Part shown: positions 7,142-15,730 of the stretch, piece by piece
Layout: every line of letters begins with the position of its first letter
How positions within the stretch are numbered: the stretch's first letter is position 1
Assembly (NCBI RefSeq): GCF_014200175.1
Contig: NZ_JACHBD010000026.1
Span: forward strand, 1-36,945
Origin: Rhizobium lentis
GTDB lineage: Bacteria; Pseudomonadota; Alphaproteobacteria; Rhizobiales; Rhizobiaceae
DNA length: 36,945 bases
Reading direction: 5' to 3'
The notes under the pieces: model-generated
The model's database searches: none
Told to the model about the DNA's origin: nothing
Seen by the model: only the letters and a program-made list of their open reading frames with translations
Translations under genes and position numbers: made by a program

Positions 7142-8215
7142 CTAGAAATTCGAAGAGTGGATCGCGTCGCAGACGGCCTCGGTAACCTCCCGGGTAGTGG
7201 CTGAGCCGCCCACGTCGGGAGTAAGGATTCCGGCGCCGGTCACCCGCTCGACAGCGCGCATCAGGCGGACCGAGGCTTCCCGCTCGCCGAGGTGGTCGAG
7301 CATCTGGGCAGCAGTCCAGAATGCGGCAACCGGGTTAGCGATACCCTTGCCGGCAATGTCGAAGGCGGAGCCGTGGATCGGCTCGAACATCGAGGGAAAG
7401 CGACGCTCCGGATCGATGTTCGCCGTCGGTGCAACTCCCAGACTACCGGCAAGAGCACCAGCGAGATCGGAAAGGATGTCGGCGTGAAGGTTCGTTGCTA
7501 CGATGGTATCCAGGCTCTGCGGCTTGAGCGTCATCCGGACCGTCATGGCATCGACCAGCATCTTGTCCCACGTAACCTCGGGGAATTCCGCCGCCACCTC
7601 GCAAGCGATATCGTCCCACATGACCATGCCGTGCCGCTGGGCATTGGACTTCGTAACGACGGTAAGTAACTTGTGCGGCCGGGATTGGGCCAATCTGAAG
7701 GCGTAGCGCATGATGCGGGTGACGCCGACGCGGGTGAAGATGGCGACCTCGGTGCCGACCTCTTCGGGCAGGCCGCGGTGAGCGCGGCCGCCATGGCCAG
7801 AATATTCACCTTCGGAGTTCTCCCGCACAATCACCCAGTCGAGATCGCCGATACCGCAATTGCGCAGCGGCGAAGTTATGCCAGGCAGGATCTTGGTTGG
7901 CCGGACATTGGCGTACTGGTCGAAGCCCTGGCAGATCGGCAATCTGAGCCCCCACAGAGTAACATGGTCGGGAACATCCGGTGCTCCGACCGCGCCGAAA
8001 TAGATAGCATCGAATTTCTTGAGCTGCTCCAGCCCGTCCGACGGCATCATCACACCATATTTCTTGTAGTATTCAGATCCCCAGTTGAAATTTTGGAAGG
8101 TGAATTTTACGTCGCCGAGTCGCATCTCCAGGTTTGAAAGAACAGTCTGGCCAGCAGCGATCACCTCAGGTCCAATGCCGTCGGCGGGTATGGTTGCGAT
8201 GGAGCATTCACGCAT
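7142..8215 (-). CDS. ttuC: Tartrate dehydrogenase/decarboxylase (D-malate dehydrogenase family)
   Basis: A 357-residue isocitrate/isopropylmalate dehydrogenase-fold enzyme. TtuC-type members act on tartrate and D-malate with NAD and a divalent metal, giving oxaloglycolate, D-glycerate or pyruvate. Visible are 'IPADGIGPEV' (9-18), 'RENSEGEYSG' (131-140), the K189 region 'VVTKSNAQRHG', and the metal/NAD signature 'NLHADILSDLAG' (242-253). 'WGLRLPICQGFDQYANVRP' is the TtuC/DmlA-type loop rather than the LeuB one. GGAGA lies upstream of the ATG. It follows a GntR regulator (148-base gap) and precedes a glycerate-kinase remnant, consistent with a broken tartrate-to-glycerate pathway. D-malate use is the alternative. 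Confidence 0.88.
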   Translation of the reverse strand: MRECSIATIPADGIGPEVIAAGQTVLSNLEMRLGDVKFTFQNFNWGSEYYKKYGVMMPSDGLEQLKKFDAIYFGAVGAPDVPDHVTLWGLRLPICQGFDQYANVRPTKILPGITSPLRNCGIGDLDWVIVRENSEGEYSGHGGRAHRGLPEEVGTEVAIFTRVGVTRIMRYAFRLAQSRPHKLLTVVTKSNAQRHGMVMWDDIACEVAAEFPEVTWDKMLVDAMTVRMTLKPQSLDTIVATNLHADILSDLAGALAGSLGVAPTANIDPERRFPSMFEPIHGSAFDIAGKGIANPVAAFWTAAQMLDHLGEREASVRLMRAVERVTGAGILTPDVGGSATTREVTEAVCDAIHSSNF

Positions 8216-8363
8216 AAAATTTCTCCGCAGCGTTATTGGCTCAAGTTGATTGCCGGCGACCGTAACAGGGCATGCGATCGGCGCCGAACCCGCGTCGCCG
8301 GCATCCTCAACGCCGCCCGAGAGGCGGTCTTTTCCGAAACGTCACATTCCCAGCGAGCGCTGG

Positions 8364-9005
8364 TCAACGTTGATCGAGCAATTTGATCTGGAGATCCTCC
8401 CAATGCTCCTGGAATGCATCCCGCGCCGTATCGTAGTGACGGCTCCTCAAGCTGTTGATGAGCCGCTCGTGTTCTTCCGCCATTTCTTCAGCGGTGGAGT
8501 AGAAATCCTGCCGCTGTGCGAGAAGAAGCTCGATCTCGCCCTCAAGGTCCGAATAGGTCCGCTTGAGCCGAGGGCTACCGCTGGAGGCGATGATCGCGCG
8601 GTGGAAGTCGCGGTCCGCAGCAACCAGCAGGGATCTGTCGGAGGACAGCGTCGACCTGTGCATGACATCGACCGCCTCCAGCGCCTGAGAGGGGATAATG
8701 CCGGTCAGCACGATCAGACGTATGGCCTCGCCTTCAATGGCGCCGCGCACCCGCGTGATATCCACAATATCGTCTGGCCCGAATTCGGGCACCACAAAGC
8801 CCCGGTTCGGTATCTGACGCAACAGACCTTGCGTGACGAGCACCTGGGCTGCTGTACGGAACGTGTGCCGCGAAGTCGAATGCTCTTCGCACATCTTCAC
8901 GTCGCGTAGGAACTCGCCCGGTTGGAAGTCCCCCGACAAGATTCGCCGTCGCAAGGCGTGAGTCAGGACCTCCACTGCGCTGGCGGGCAAAGGCTCGACG
9001 TTCAT
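8364..9005 (-). CDS. GntR-family regulator, FadR/FCD subfamily
   Basis: A 213-residue regulator from the ATG at 9005; an upstream in-frame ATG at 9047 would add 14 residues, and neither has a strong ribosome site. The N-terminal winged helix-turn-helix includes 'LRRRILSGDFQPGEFL'. The C-terminal all-helical FCD domain shows 'ADRDFHRAIIASSG' and 'EEHERLINSLRSRHYDTARDAFQEHW', whose D/H residues form the usual metal/carboxylate site. FCD-type GntR proteins typically respond to organic acids. The gene lies upstream of ttuC in the same orientation and downstream of the aminotransferase, so tartrate/malate or an amino-acid product may be its effector. Confidence 0.88.
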   Translation of the reverse strand: MNVEPLPASAVEVLTHALRRRILSGDFQPGEFLRDVKMCEEHSTSRHTFRTAAQVLVTQGLLRQIPNRGFVVPEFGPDDIVDITRVRGAIEGEAIRLIVLTGIIPSQALEAVDVMHRSTLSSDRSLLVAADRDFHRAIIASSGSPRLKRTYSDLEGEIELLLAQRQDFYSTAEEMAEEHERLINSLRSRHYDTARDAFQEHWEDLQIKLLDQR

Positions 9006-9150
9006 CTCTGGATCTTCGGCTCGGTTCTTGGCGGGTAGCGACGGCATGGCTCTGGCTTTGCTCGTTGTTTATGTCGTATACCTACGCCACATGCGGCGGC
9101 GCAGGGCAAGGGAGATGATATCGTACCTCCGCCCCGCATGCTGACGGGTC

Positions 9151-10521
9151 CTAGATCTGCACGGACCGAAGCGCCTCGTCGACGCCTTCGAGCAAACGCG
9201 CCGCGTTGGCTGATGTGAAGATGAGCGGGGGCCTGATCTTCAGGATATGTGCGTCCGCTCCCGTCGCGGAAATGAGGATGCGCCTGTCGCGCAGGGCATT
9301 GACCGCCGCAAGCGCTCGGTCCATGTCGGGTGTTTTCCGGTCCCTGTCCGTAACGAGTTCGACGGCGAAATAGAGGCCGGCCCCACGAACATCGCCGACA
9401 AATTCGTATTTTTTCTGCAGGCTCCGGAGGCCGTCGAGGATTTCGCCGCCGACCTTGACGGCATTGTCCAACAGGCCTTCCTCGAGGATAGTGTCGAGCA
9501 CGGCTCTTGCTGCGGCGATAGCGACGGAGTTGCCGCCAAACGTATTGAAGTAGCGCATGCTGGATCCGAATTCGGCAACGAGTTCGGGCCGCAGCACCAC
9601 GCCGGCAACAGGATAGCCGTTGCCCATGGGTTTGCCCATTGTGACGATGTCCGGATCGACCTTGTGACGGCTGTGGCCCCAAAGATGGGTGCCGGTCCGC
9701 CCGAATCCGGATTGCACCTCGTCGGCAATGAACAGGCCGCCAGCCTTGCGCACAACTTCCGCCACCGGCGCTAATACGTCCGTCGGATCAACGTAGAGAC
9801 CATCGGAGGAGAAGACGGAATCGGCGATGAAGGCCGCGAAGCCGCCGCCATGCCGCTCCATGTCGGTGATCTGCCGCGCGACATCCTCCGCCATCCGCCG
9901 GCCGATTTCCTCGACGGGCAGGCGATAGGAATCCGGCGCGGCGACCGTGCGAAGATAGGGATCCAAAGCCGACTTCCTGCCGAGTGACGGAGAGATTGCC
10001 GCCACCGCGCCGCTGTTGCCGTGATAGGCTTCCGCCGTGACGATGACGCCGGTTTTGCGTGTGTGGTAACGCGCGATCCGCAAGGCGAGATCGTTGGCTT
10101 CCGAGCCCGTGCAGGTGAACATCGCGCATCCGGTCCGGCCGAGTTCGCCACCGAACGTATTGATCAGGGCTTCGGCATAGTCCAGCAGCGGCTCCTGCAT
10201 GTAACGCGTGTGGGTACAGAGTACCTCGAGCTGCTTCTGGATCGCCTCGACCACACGCGGATGCGAGTGACCCAGCGACACCACGTTGTTGTAGGCATCG
10301 AGATATTCGTTGCCGTGCTTGTCATAGAGGAAGACGCCCTTCGCACGGGAGATCTCAACCGGCGACTTGTAGAAGAGCCGATAAGCAGGCCCGAGCAGCC
10401 TTTGCCGCCTGGCGACATGTGCCAGGTCTTCACTTGTGAGATGAGAGGTGTCCTGAGGGTTGAAGCCATTCGGCATGTCGCCACGGAAGCCCTTGGGCAG
10501 GGTAGTCGCTTGTTTGGACAT
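9151..10521 (-). CDS. Class III PLP aminotransferase / phospho-lyase-like (module 1)
   Basis: A 456-residue fold-type I PLP enzyme. Motifs: 'TGSEANDLA' (138-146), 'ADEVQSGFGRTG' (266-277) and the Schiff-base lysine K297 in 'MGKPMGNGYP'. The sequence type is that of the AGXT2-like group, which includes real transaminases as well as ethanolamine-phosphate and phosphohydroxylysine phospho-lyases. The ATG at 10521 is preceded by AGGAA and lies 8 bases after the stop of the phosphotransferase gene, so the two are translationally linked. In many alphaproteobacteria such a kinase domain and aminotransferase occur as one long polypeptide; here they are separate. Family knowledge plus the kinase neighbour suggest elimination of phosphate from a phosphorylated amino alcohol; ordinary transamination is the alternative. 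Confidence 0.88.
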   Translation of the reverse strand: MSKQATTLPKGFRGDMPNGFNPQDTSHLTSEDLAHVARRQRLLGPAYRLFYKSPVEISRAKGVFLYDKHGNEYLDAYNNVVSLGHSHPRVVEAIQKQLEVLCTHTRYMQEPLLDYAEALINTFGGELGRTGCAMFTCTGSEANDLALRIARYHTRKTGVIVTAEAYHGNSGAVAAISPSLGRKSALDPYLRTVAAPDSYRLPVEEIGRRMAEDVARQITDMERHGGGFAAFIADSVFSSDGLYVDPTDVLAPVAEVVRKAGGLFIADEVQSGFGRTGTHLWGHSRHKVDPDIVTMGKPMGNGYPVAGVVLRPELVAEFGSSMRYFNTFGGNSVAIAAARAVLDTILEEGLLDNAVKVGGEILDGLRSLQKKYEFVGDVRGAGLYFAVELVTDRDRKTPDMDRALAAVNALRDRRILISATGADAHILKIRPPLIFTSANAARLLEGVDEALRSVQI

Positions 10522-10529
10522 TGCTGTTC

Positions 10530-11606
10530 CTATCGTGTCAGAAGATCGGAAATCTGCGCGGTCGAAATTGAGTGAAACCACTCGAGGTGGGCCCAACCGG
10601 CTTCTGTATTGCGCAGGATATAGCGGCTATTCTCGGGGAAGATCTCTGCGCGCCAGCATGTCAGCAGCGCACGAACCGCAAGGCGGCCCATCGACAGGAA
10701 GGGAATGAGCCGGAGCTCCTCATCCGTCAGCTCGGCATGGCGGAGATAACCGCGCAGAACGTCGCGCGCTTCGTCGAACAGGTCTCGCCGGTTCCCATGG
10801 TCGAATGTTTTTGGCATCTGGTTCATCAACGCCGTGGAGACATCGACGGCGATGGCGGTACGAACCGCATCGCCGAAGTCGATGACGCCGGTCAGGAACT
10901 GTGGATTGGTGTGATCGACGACCAGGTTCGACGTATTGAAGTCGTTGTGGAGCACTTGCCGCCGGCACAGATCGAGCTTCGGCTTGATTTCGGCAAACCG
11001 CTCGAGCGCACGGACGGTCCAGGCCCGCTTGCCGCCCTCAGGGATGAAGCTCAATAGATCGGTGAGGTCGAGCAGATGGGTGACGTCCCATGCCACCGTC
11101 CGGTCATCTGCGGGGTGCGAGAAATCGGCCATGGAATGACGCAGTTTTGCTAGGATTTCGCCGATCCGTTCGCGCTGTGGAGCTGTGCAGGAAGTCCGGT
11201 CGAGCGGGGTGCCGGCAAGGAAGGTAATAAGGCGCGCGACTCGCCGCTCGCCGCCACTCGTAGTGACGGTCGGCAAATCCGCCCCATCGACATCGCGATA
11301 TGTGCGGGGAATTGGTAGATCAGGGGATCGCTGCTCCAAATGACGCATCAGCGACACCTGGAAATCGAGTTCCTCGATCCGCTCAGAAGGATGAGCGATT
11401 TTCAATACAAACTTCCCCTGGGCGGCGCAGTCGAGGAGGAACGTGTCGTCCTTTTCTGTTTCAAAGCGCGTTGCCGAGCCGCGCGTACCATATAGCCGCT
11501 CGGCAATTCGTTCGGCTTCCGCAGTGCCCACGGTATGGCACGCCTCGGAAAGCTCAGGGACGCGGGCTGGCCCGCATTGATGCTTGTAACCCATCTTCAA
11601 ACTCAT
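10530..11606 (-). CDS. APH/choline-kinase-like phosphotransferase (module 1)
   Basis: A 358-residue protein of the aminoglycoside phosphotransferase (APH)/homoserine-kinase-II-like fold, transferring phosphate from a nucleotide to a small hydroxyl compound. The catalytic Brenner motif is 'LHNDFNTSNLVV' (219-230) and the metal-binding 'VIDFGDAVRT' is at 241-250; the ATP lysine is probably in 'KFVLKI' (65-70). It resembles hydroxylysine-kinase/AGPHD1-type proteins. Start at 11606, or ATG 11594; the former has GGGACAGGA upstream. It overlaps no gene and feeds directly into the aminotransferase gene. The substrate is unknown; an amino alcohol or hydroxy-amino acid is the reasonable guess from the neighbour. 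Confidence 0.85.
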   Translation of the reverse strand: MSLKMGYKHQCGPARVPELSEACHTVGTAEAERIAERLYGTRGSATRFETEKDDTFLLDCAAQGKFVLKIAHPSERIEELDFQVSLMRHLEQRSPDLPIPRTYRDVDGADLPTVTTSGGERRVARLITFLAGTPLDRTSCTAPQRERIGEILAKLRHSMADFSHPADDRTVAWDVTHLLDLTDLLSFIPEGGKRAWTVRALERFAEIKPKLDLCRRQVLHNDFNTSNLVVDHTNPQFLTGVIDFGDAVRTAIAVDVSTALMNQMPKTFDHGNRRDLFDEARDVLRGYLRHAELTDEELRLIPFLSMGRLAVRALLTCWRAEIFPENSRYILRNTEAGWAHLEWFHSISTAQISDLLTR

Positions 11607-11641
11607 TCCTGTCCCGCCTCGGAAGGGCAGTTCGATGACTT

Positions 11642-11669
11642 AGTATCTCATACTTCAGTTTTTGTACAA
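11642..11669 (-). promoter_or_regulatory. Candidate sigma-70 promoter of the module 1 kinase operon
   Basis: On the minus strand TTGTAC, a 16-base spacer and GATACT lie 36 bases upstream of the phosphotransferase ATG, inside an unusually AT-rich stretch (about 11640-11760). This is a reasonable -35/-10 pair, by inspection only. The divergent HAD gene is on the other side, so Lrp-type control from this region is plausible but no operator was identified. Confidence 0.4.
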
Positions 11670-12090
11670 CAATTTTATTTCGACGACGAATGGGATCAAG
11701 CTCAGCTTTCTGATGATTTCAAGCTTAATCAATAAAAAACGCACATTTACAATGCGTTGATGGCTGTTTTGGTGGCGAGTGGCACCCCGTCGCCGAGAAA
11801 CTTCAGGGGCCGAAGATGCAAAAATTGTTGGACAATCAGTTGCCATTGCAGGAAAGATATGCAAGTGTGCTCCCACTGGTCGGAATGCAGCGAACACGTC
11901 GGATTGATCCGCTTTGGTGGATTGGCCCGGCATCTGAAAAGGCAGAGGAAATTGACCAGATTCCCAAAGGTACCTGCCGCGTCCGCATTGGGGGTCCGTC
12001 GGGACCGCGACCTCTTTAGACAGGCGGCATCCCCGCCAAATGACCTTGGATAGGCACACCGTGCCATGAAAATTGGAAGGAATACACGCG
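11670..12090. other. Divergent intergenic region between kinase operon and HAD gene
   Basis: About 480 bases separate the two divergent starts (11607-12090). The part up to about 11760 is AT-rich and probably regulatory. The rest has open frames on both strands but no recognisable protein, ribosome site or coding bias that I would trust. It may hold the HAD gene promoter and Lrp sites, which could not be located by eye. Confidence 0.4.
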
Positions 12091-12780
12091 ATGACTCAAT
12101 TTCGACCGAAGTACGTGACCTTCGACTGCTACGGCACGCTCACCAATTTCGACATGGCCGGCGCAGCGCGACGCGTCTACGGCGAGCGCCTCTCCCCTGA
12201 AGCGATGTCAGCCTTCGTCGAGGCTTTCAGGGGCTATCGCCTTGACGAGGTGCTGGGCCCATGGAAACCGTTCGTTGAAGTGGTTCACAATTCAATCGAA
12301 CGCAGTTGCAAACGCATTGGCATCCCGTTCAAACCCGAAGACGCGCAACGCATCTATGATGAGGTGCCAACCTGGGGTCCGCACCCGGACGTTCCGGCTG
12401 GCCTGTCCAAAGTGGCGAAGGAAATTCCGCTGGTCATCCTGTCGAACTCCATGAACAGCCTGATCATGTCGAACGTGGAAAAGTTGGGCGCACCCGTCCA
12501 TATGGTAATCACGGCAGAAGAAGTCGGGGCATACAAACCTCTGATGAAGGGCTTCGAATACATGCTCGACAAGCTCGGCTGCGGACCGGAAGACATTACT
12601 CATGTCTCCTCATCCTTCCGCTACGACCTGATGACCGCCTATGACCTGGGCATCAAGAGCAAGGTCTGGGTCAACCGCGGCCATGAGCCCGCCAATCCCT
12701 ATTACGAATACACCGAGATCAAGGATATCGGCGGGCTAGCGGCCGCCGTTGGCCTGGAGCCAGCCCTCAAGCGCGCCTGA
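12091..12780 (+). CDS. HAD hydrolase, type II haloacid-dehalogenase-like (module 1)
   Basis: A 229-residue HAD-superfamily protein. Nucleophile D12 in 'FDCYGTL', motif II 'VILSNSMN', motif III lysine in 'GAYKP' and motif IV 'SSFRYDL' match the type II (L-2-haloacid dehalogenase) subgroup. Members act on haloacids, phosphates or unknown substrates. A near-paralogue is at 17289-17957 (about 70% identical by eye), and each copy lies beside a kinase/aminotransferase pair, suggesting a linked metabolic role, possibly phosphate removal, rather than dehalogenation. The start at 12091 has GGAAGGA upstream; the preceding in-frame codons lack support. It is transcribed away from the kinase gene. Confidence 0.9.
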   Translation: MTQFRPKYVTFDCYGTLTNFDMAGAARRVYGERLSPEAMSAFVEAFRGYRLDEVLGPWKPFVEVVHNSIERSCKRIGIPFKPEDAQRIYDEVPTWGPHPDVPAGLSKVAKEIPLVILSNSMNSLIMSNVEKLGAPVHMVITAEEVGAYKPLMKGFEYMLDKLGCGPEDITHVSSSFRYDLMTAYDLGIKSKVWVNRGHEPANPYYEYTEIKDIGGLAAAVGLEPALKRA

Positions 12781-12816
12781 AAAGTCAGGGCTCAGGCGCT
12801 GTGACGACGATGGATC

Positions 12817-12843
12817 GGGGCGGTCCGTTCGCCCCTTCTCTTT
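12817..12843 (+). terminator. Rho-independent-type terminator after HAD gene
   Basis: A perfect 6-base-pair stem GGGGCG/CGCCCC (12817-12822 with 12830-12835) with a 7-base loop is followed by TTCTCTTT. It lies 37 bases beyond the HAD stop codon in the right orientation to end that transcript. Confidence 0.6.
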
Positions 12844-13177
12844 AGTCTGAAGGAGAGCAGGCATCGGCTTTCGGGGGACCCAACCGCACGCGTGACCTGC
12901 TGGCCTTAGAGACGACGGTATGATCCGAGCTTAACGCAACGGCACGTGGGACTTAGCAGGCGTTTGTTGCGAGTCGCTATCGCTGTCCGCTTCCGCGTTT
13001 GATCGGCGAGTTCGAAATTGCACGGGTCGGCTAGTCTTCCTCTTCATGAGTGAAGACGTGGCCTGAGGTGACACTGAACTTCGACCCCGCTCGGCCTGTT
13101 TCCTGGGATCTCCCGTTTGACTGTGTTCACAGCATCTTGCGCAGGCATCCGAAACGGCTACACCGCACTGTGACCAT
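12844..13177. other. Non-coding stretch between convergent HAD and aldehyde dehydrogenase genes
   Basis: Together with the terminator this is a 397-base gap. A plus-strand frame at 13050-13271 runs into the end of the aldehyde dehydrogenase and lacks a ribosome site or recognisable motifs. I see nothing else supportable here. Confidence 0.4.
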
Positions 13178-14605
13178 TCACTCGTTCGAAAAACCGGCTA
13201 TGCCCTTGATCTCGGTAAACTCGTGCAGTCCGAACTTGCCGTATTCCCGACCGTTGCCGGATTGTTTGTAGCCGCCGAAAGGGGCGGCTGCGTCCCAGGC
13301 GGAGCCGTTGAGGCGGACGCTACCGGCGCGCAGCCTGCCTGCGAGCGCACGCGCTTCCTTCGGATCGCCCTGAATGTAGGCCGCCAGACCGTAGGGCGTA
13401 TCGTTGGCGATCGCGATCGCTTCATCCTCACTGTCATAGCCGATGATCGACAGCACCGGGCCGAAGATTTCCTCCCGCGCAATTGTCATCTGATTGGTGA
13501 CGCGAGCAAACACGGTCGGGCGCACGTAGTAACCTGCGTTGAGATGCGACGGGCGGCCAGGGCCACCCGCGACGAGGTCCGCTCCTTCCGCGATGCCGCG
13601 TTCGATCAAGACCTGGATTTTGTTGAACTGCGCAGCGCTTGCGACTGGTCCGAGGTTGGTGCGCGGATCCGAAGGCGGACCGACAACGAGCGCAGCCGCT
13701 TCCCTTTCAGCGATCGAGCTTGCTTCGTCCATTCGCTCGATGGGCACCAGCATCCGCGTTGGCGCGGTACAGGTCTGGCCGGAGTTGCCGAAGCAACGGC
13801 GTACGCCGGCGGCGACCGCGGCTGAGAAGTCGGCGCTGCGCAGGATGATGTTCGGCGACTTGCCGCCAAGCTCCTGATGCACCCGCTTGACGGTCGGTGC
13901 CGCCGCCTGCGCCACGGCAATGCCGGCGCGTGTAGACCCGGTGAAGGACACCATATCCACATCCGGGTGGCTGGCCAGCGCCGCACCAACCGTAGGCCCG
14001 TCCCCCTGAACGAGGTTGAACACCCCCTTCGGCACGCCGGCCTCATCCATGATCTCGGCGAAGATGACGGCGTTGAAGGGAGCGATCTCCGAAGGCTTCA
14101 GGACCATGGTGCATCCCGTGGCGAGCGCCGGAGCGACCTTGCAGGCGATCTGGTTGATCGGCCAGTTCCACGGCGTGATCATCGCGACGACCCCGATCGG
14201 CTCGTGCATGATGCGCGTGGTCCCCTGCATGTAGTCGAAGGCAAAGGTCTCGAGGGCCTTGATGGTCTGTTCGAAATGGGTAGCGCCGATGCCGGCCTGC
14301 TCGGCCCGGGCCATGGTGAGCGGCGCGCCCATTTCCCGCGAGATGATGTCGCCGAGCTCGTCATTGCGGCGCTTCAGGATCGTTACAATGCGCTTCAGCA
14401 GTTCGATGCGCTCGCCATTGGACGTCTGCGAGAAGGAGGCAAAGGCTCGCCGCGCAGCCGCGACCGCCTTTTCCGCGTCGGCGGCACTGCCGAGTGCGAT
14501 CGTACCAATCGGCTGCTCCGTCGAGGGATCGATGACCTCAAGTGTTTTCGAAACCGAGGGCTCGATCCACTCACCGTCGATATAGAAGCTGTGGGCGTGG
14601 TTCAT
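13178..14605 (-). CDS. NAD-dependent aldehyde dehydrogenase
   Basis: A 475-residue aldehyde dehydrogenase oxidising an unidentified aldehyde to the acid. Seen are 'TPWNWPINQ' (144-152), 'FTGSTRAG' (221-228), the general base E245 in 'QELGGKSPN', the nucleophile C279 in 'GNSGQTCTAPTR', and a C-terminal 'PFGGYKQSGNGRE'. It resembles general ALDHs of amine and amino-acid catabolism, not the SSADH group of the gene at 2881. The chosen ATG (14605) has GGGAG upstream; the frame is open for another 65 codons without support. It is downstream of the EutB-like gene (149-base gap), so it is probably the third gene of that operon and may oxidise an aldehyde made by the flanking kinase/aminotransferase modules (inference). 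Confidence 0.9.
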   Translation of the reverse strand: MNHAHSFYIDGEWIEPSVSKTLEVIDPSTEQPIGTIALGSAADAEKAVAAARRAFASFSQTSNGERIELLKRIVTILKRRNDELGDIISREMGAPLTMARAEQAGIGATHFEQTIKALETFAFDYMQGTTRIMHEPIGVVAMITPWNWPINQIACKVAPALATGCTMVLKPSEIAPFNAVIFAEIMDEAGVPKGVFNLVQGDGPTVGAALASHPDVDMVSFTGSTRAGIAVAQAAAPTVKRVHQELGGKSPNIILRSADFSAAVAAGVRRCFGNSGQTCTAPTRMLVPIERMDEASSIAEREAAALVVGPPSDPRTNLGPVASAAQFNKIQVLIERGIAEGADLVAGGPGRPSHLNAGYYVRPTVFARVTNQMTIAREEIFGPVLSIIGYDSEDEAIAIANDTPYGLAAYIQGDPKEARALAGRLRAGSVRLNGSAWDAAAPFGGYKQSGNGREYGKFGLHEFTEIKGIAGFSNE

Positions 14606-14754
14606 TGGTGGCTCCCTTGAATGGCTCTTATCCTCTTTGCCGAGTGAAATTCCGATCCGTCCCGCGGTCGCAACTGTTTGCATTTGTGGGAGAGGATATG
14701 AGAATCGGAGACGTCGAACGGCGATCGGAGTGTACTGACCGAAGCTGAGGCCGA

Positions 14755-15726
14755 TCACGGCGCCAGATTGTAAATCTCGGCAAGGTCGCTTAGATCCCAA
14801 TTACCGCCAGACAAGACCGCACACACTTTTTCATCTGGCTTGACGTCTATGCCGCCGCCCAGCAGCGCTCCTATGCCGATGGAGGCGGCTGGTTCCGCAA
14901 TCAATTTCGCATCCTTGGCGAGGGCACGCATTCCGGCAATGATGTGTTCGTCTTCAACAAGAACAATCTCGTCGACATATTTTTCGATAATCGGGTACGG
15001 ATTTTGACCCGGAACGCTTAACCTCAGACCATCCGCGATCGTGTTTTTTAACGGAAGCGAGGTGCGCTCCTTGTTTTTCCGGCTGTAGAAATATTTCGGC
15101 GTCAAGGCAGGCTCTGCCGCGATAACACGTACCGATGGCTTGGTTTCCTTAATCGCAGTGGCGATGCCCGAGATCAGCCCTCCACCGCCCAGGGGTACGA
15201 TGACCGTATCCACATCTTCCAAGTCTTCGAGGATCTCACACCCGATCGTTCCCTGACCAGCCATTACGACGGGGTCCTCGAAGCCGTGAATGACCGCATA
15301 ATTGTGTCCGTCCGCGATCTCGTAGACTTTTCTCCATCGAGCAGCATTATCACCATCAAAAAGAATGACTTCCGCGCCAAGGGCTTCTGTATTGGCGATC
15401 TTGATTTTTGGCGTGGTGACCGGCAGCACCAATATCACTTTTACGCCGAGCATCTTGGCTGCGTAAGCAAGCGCCTGGGCGTGATTGCCCGACGAGGTCG
15501 CAATGATCCCGTTTTCGATTTCTTCTCGGGGAAGCGAGAGAGCCTTGTTCAGGGCGCCGCGGATCTTGAATGCGCCAGTGATCTGAAGGGTTTCCGGCTT
15601 GAGGTAGAGCTGACAACCAGCTGCTTTCTCGATTTTGTCTGCACGCAGTAGCGGCGTGTGTCTGACGTGCGGCTGTAACCGCTGCCGAGCTTCACGGATG
15701 TCCTGAATGGTCGGATAGTTGCGCAT
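14755..15726 (-). CDS. Threonine dehydratase-like enzyme, EutB/BhcB type
   Basis: A 323-residue fold-type II PLP enzyme. The PLP lysine is K54 in 'TGAFKIRGA', followed by 'SSGNHAQALAYAA' and the phosphate loop 'PLGGGGLISG'. There is no ACT domain. Paired with a mu-crystallin/ornithine-cyclodeaminase-like gene 4 bases upstream, it matches the eutB-eutC pair of (hydroxy)ectoine catabolism and equally the bhcB-bhcD pair (hydroxyaspartate dehydratase and iminosuccinate reductase). The start at 15726 is chosen because the frame's earlier start lies inside the upstream gene and this ATG follows its stop closely. Other eut genes (eutA, eutD, eutE) are absent, so the substrate remains open. Confidence 0.85.
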   Translation of the reverse strand: MRNYPTIQDIREARQRLQPHVRHTPLLRADKIEKAAGCQLYLKPETLQITGAFKIRGALNKALSLPREEIENGIIATSSGNHAQALAYAAKMLGVKVILVLPVTTPKIKIANTEALGAEVILFDGDNAARWRKVYEIADGHNYAVIHGFEDPVVMAGQGTIGCEILEDLEDVDTVIVPLGGGGLISGIATAIKETKPSVRVIAAEPALTPKYFYSRKNKERTSLPLKNTIADGLRLSVPGQNPYPIIEKYVDEIVLVEDEHIIAGMRALAKDAKLIAEPAASIGIGALLGGGIDVKPDEKVCAVLSGGNWDLSDLAEIYNLAP

Positions 15727-15730
15727 GGTG

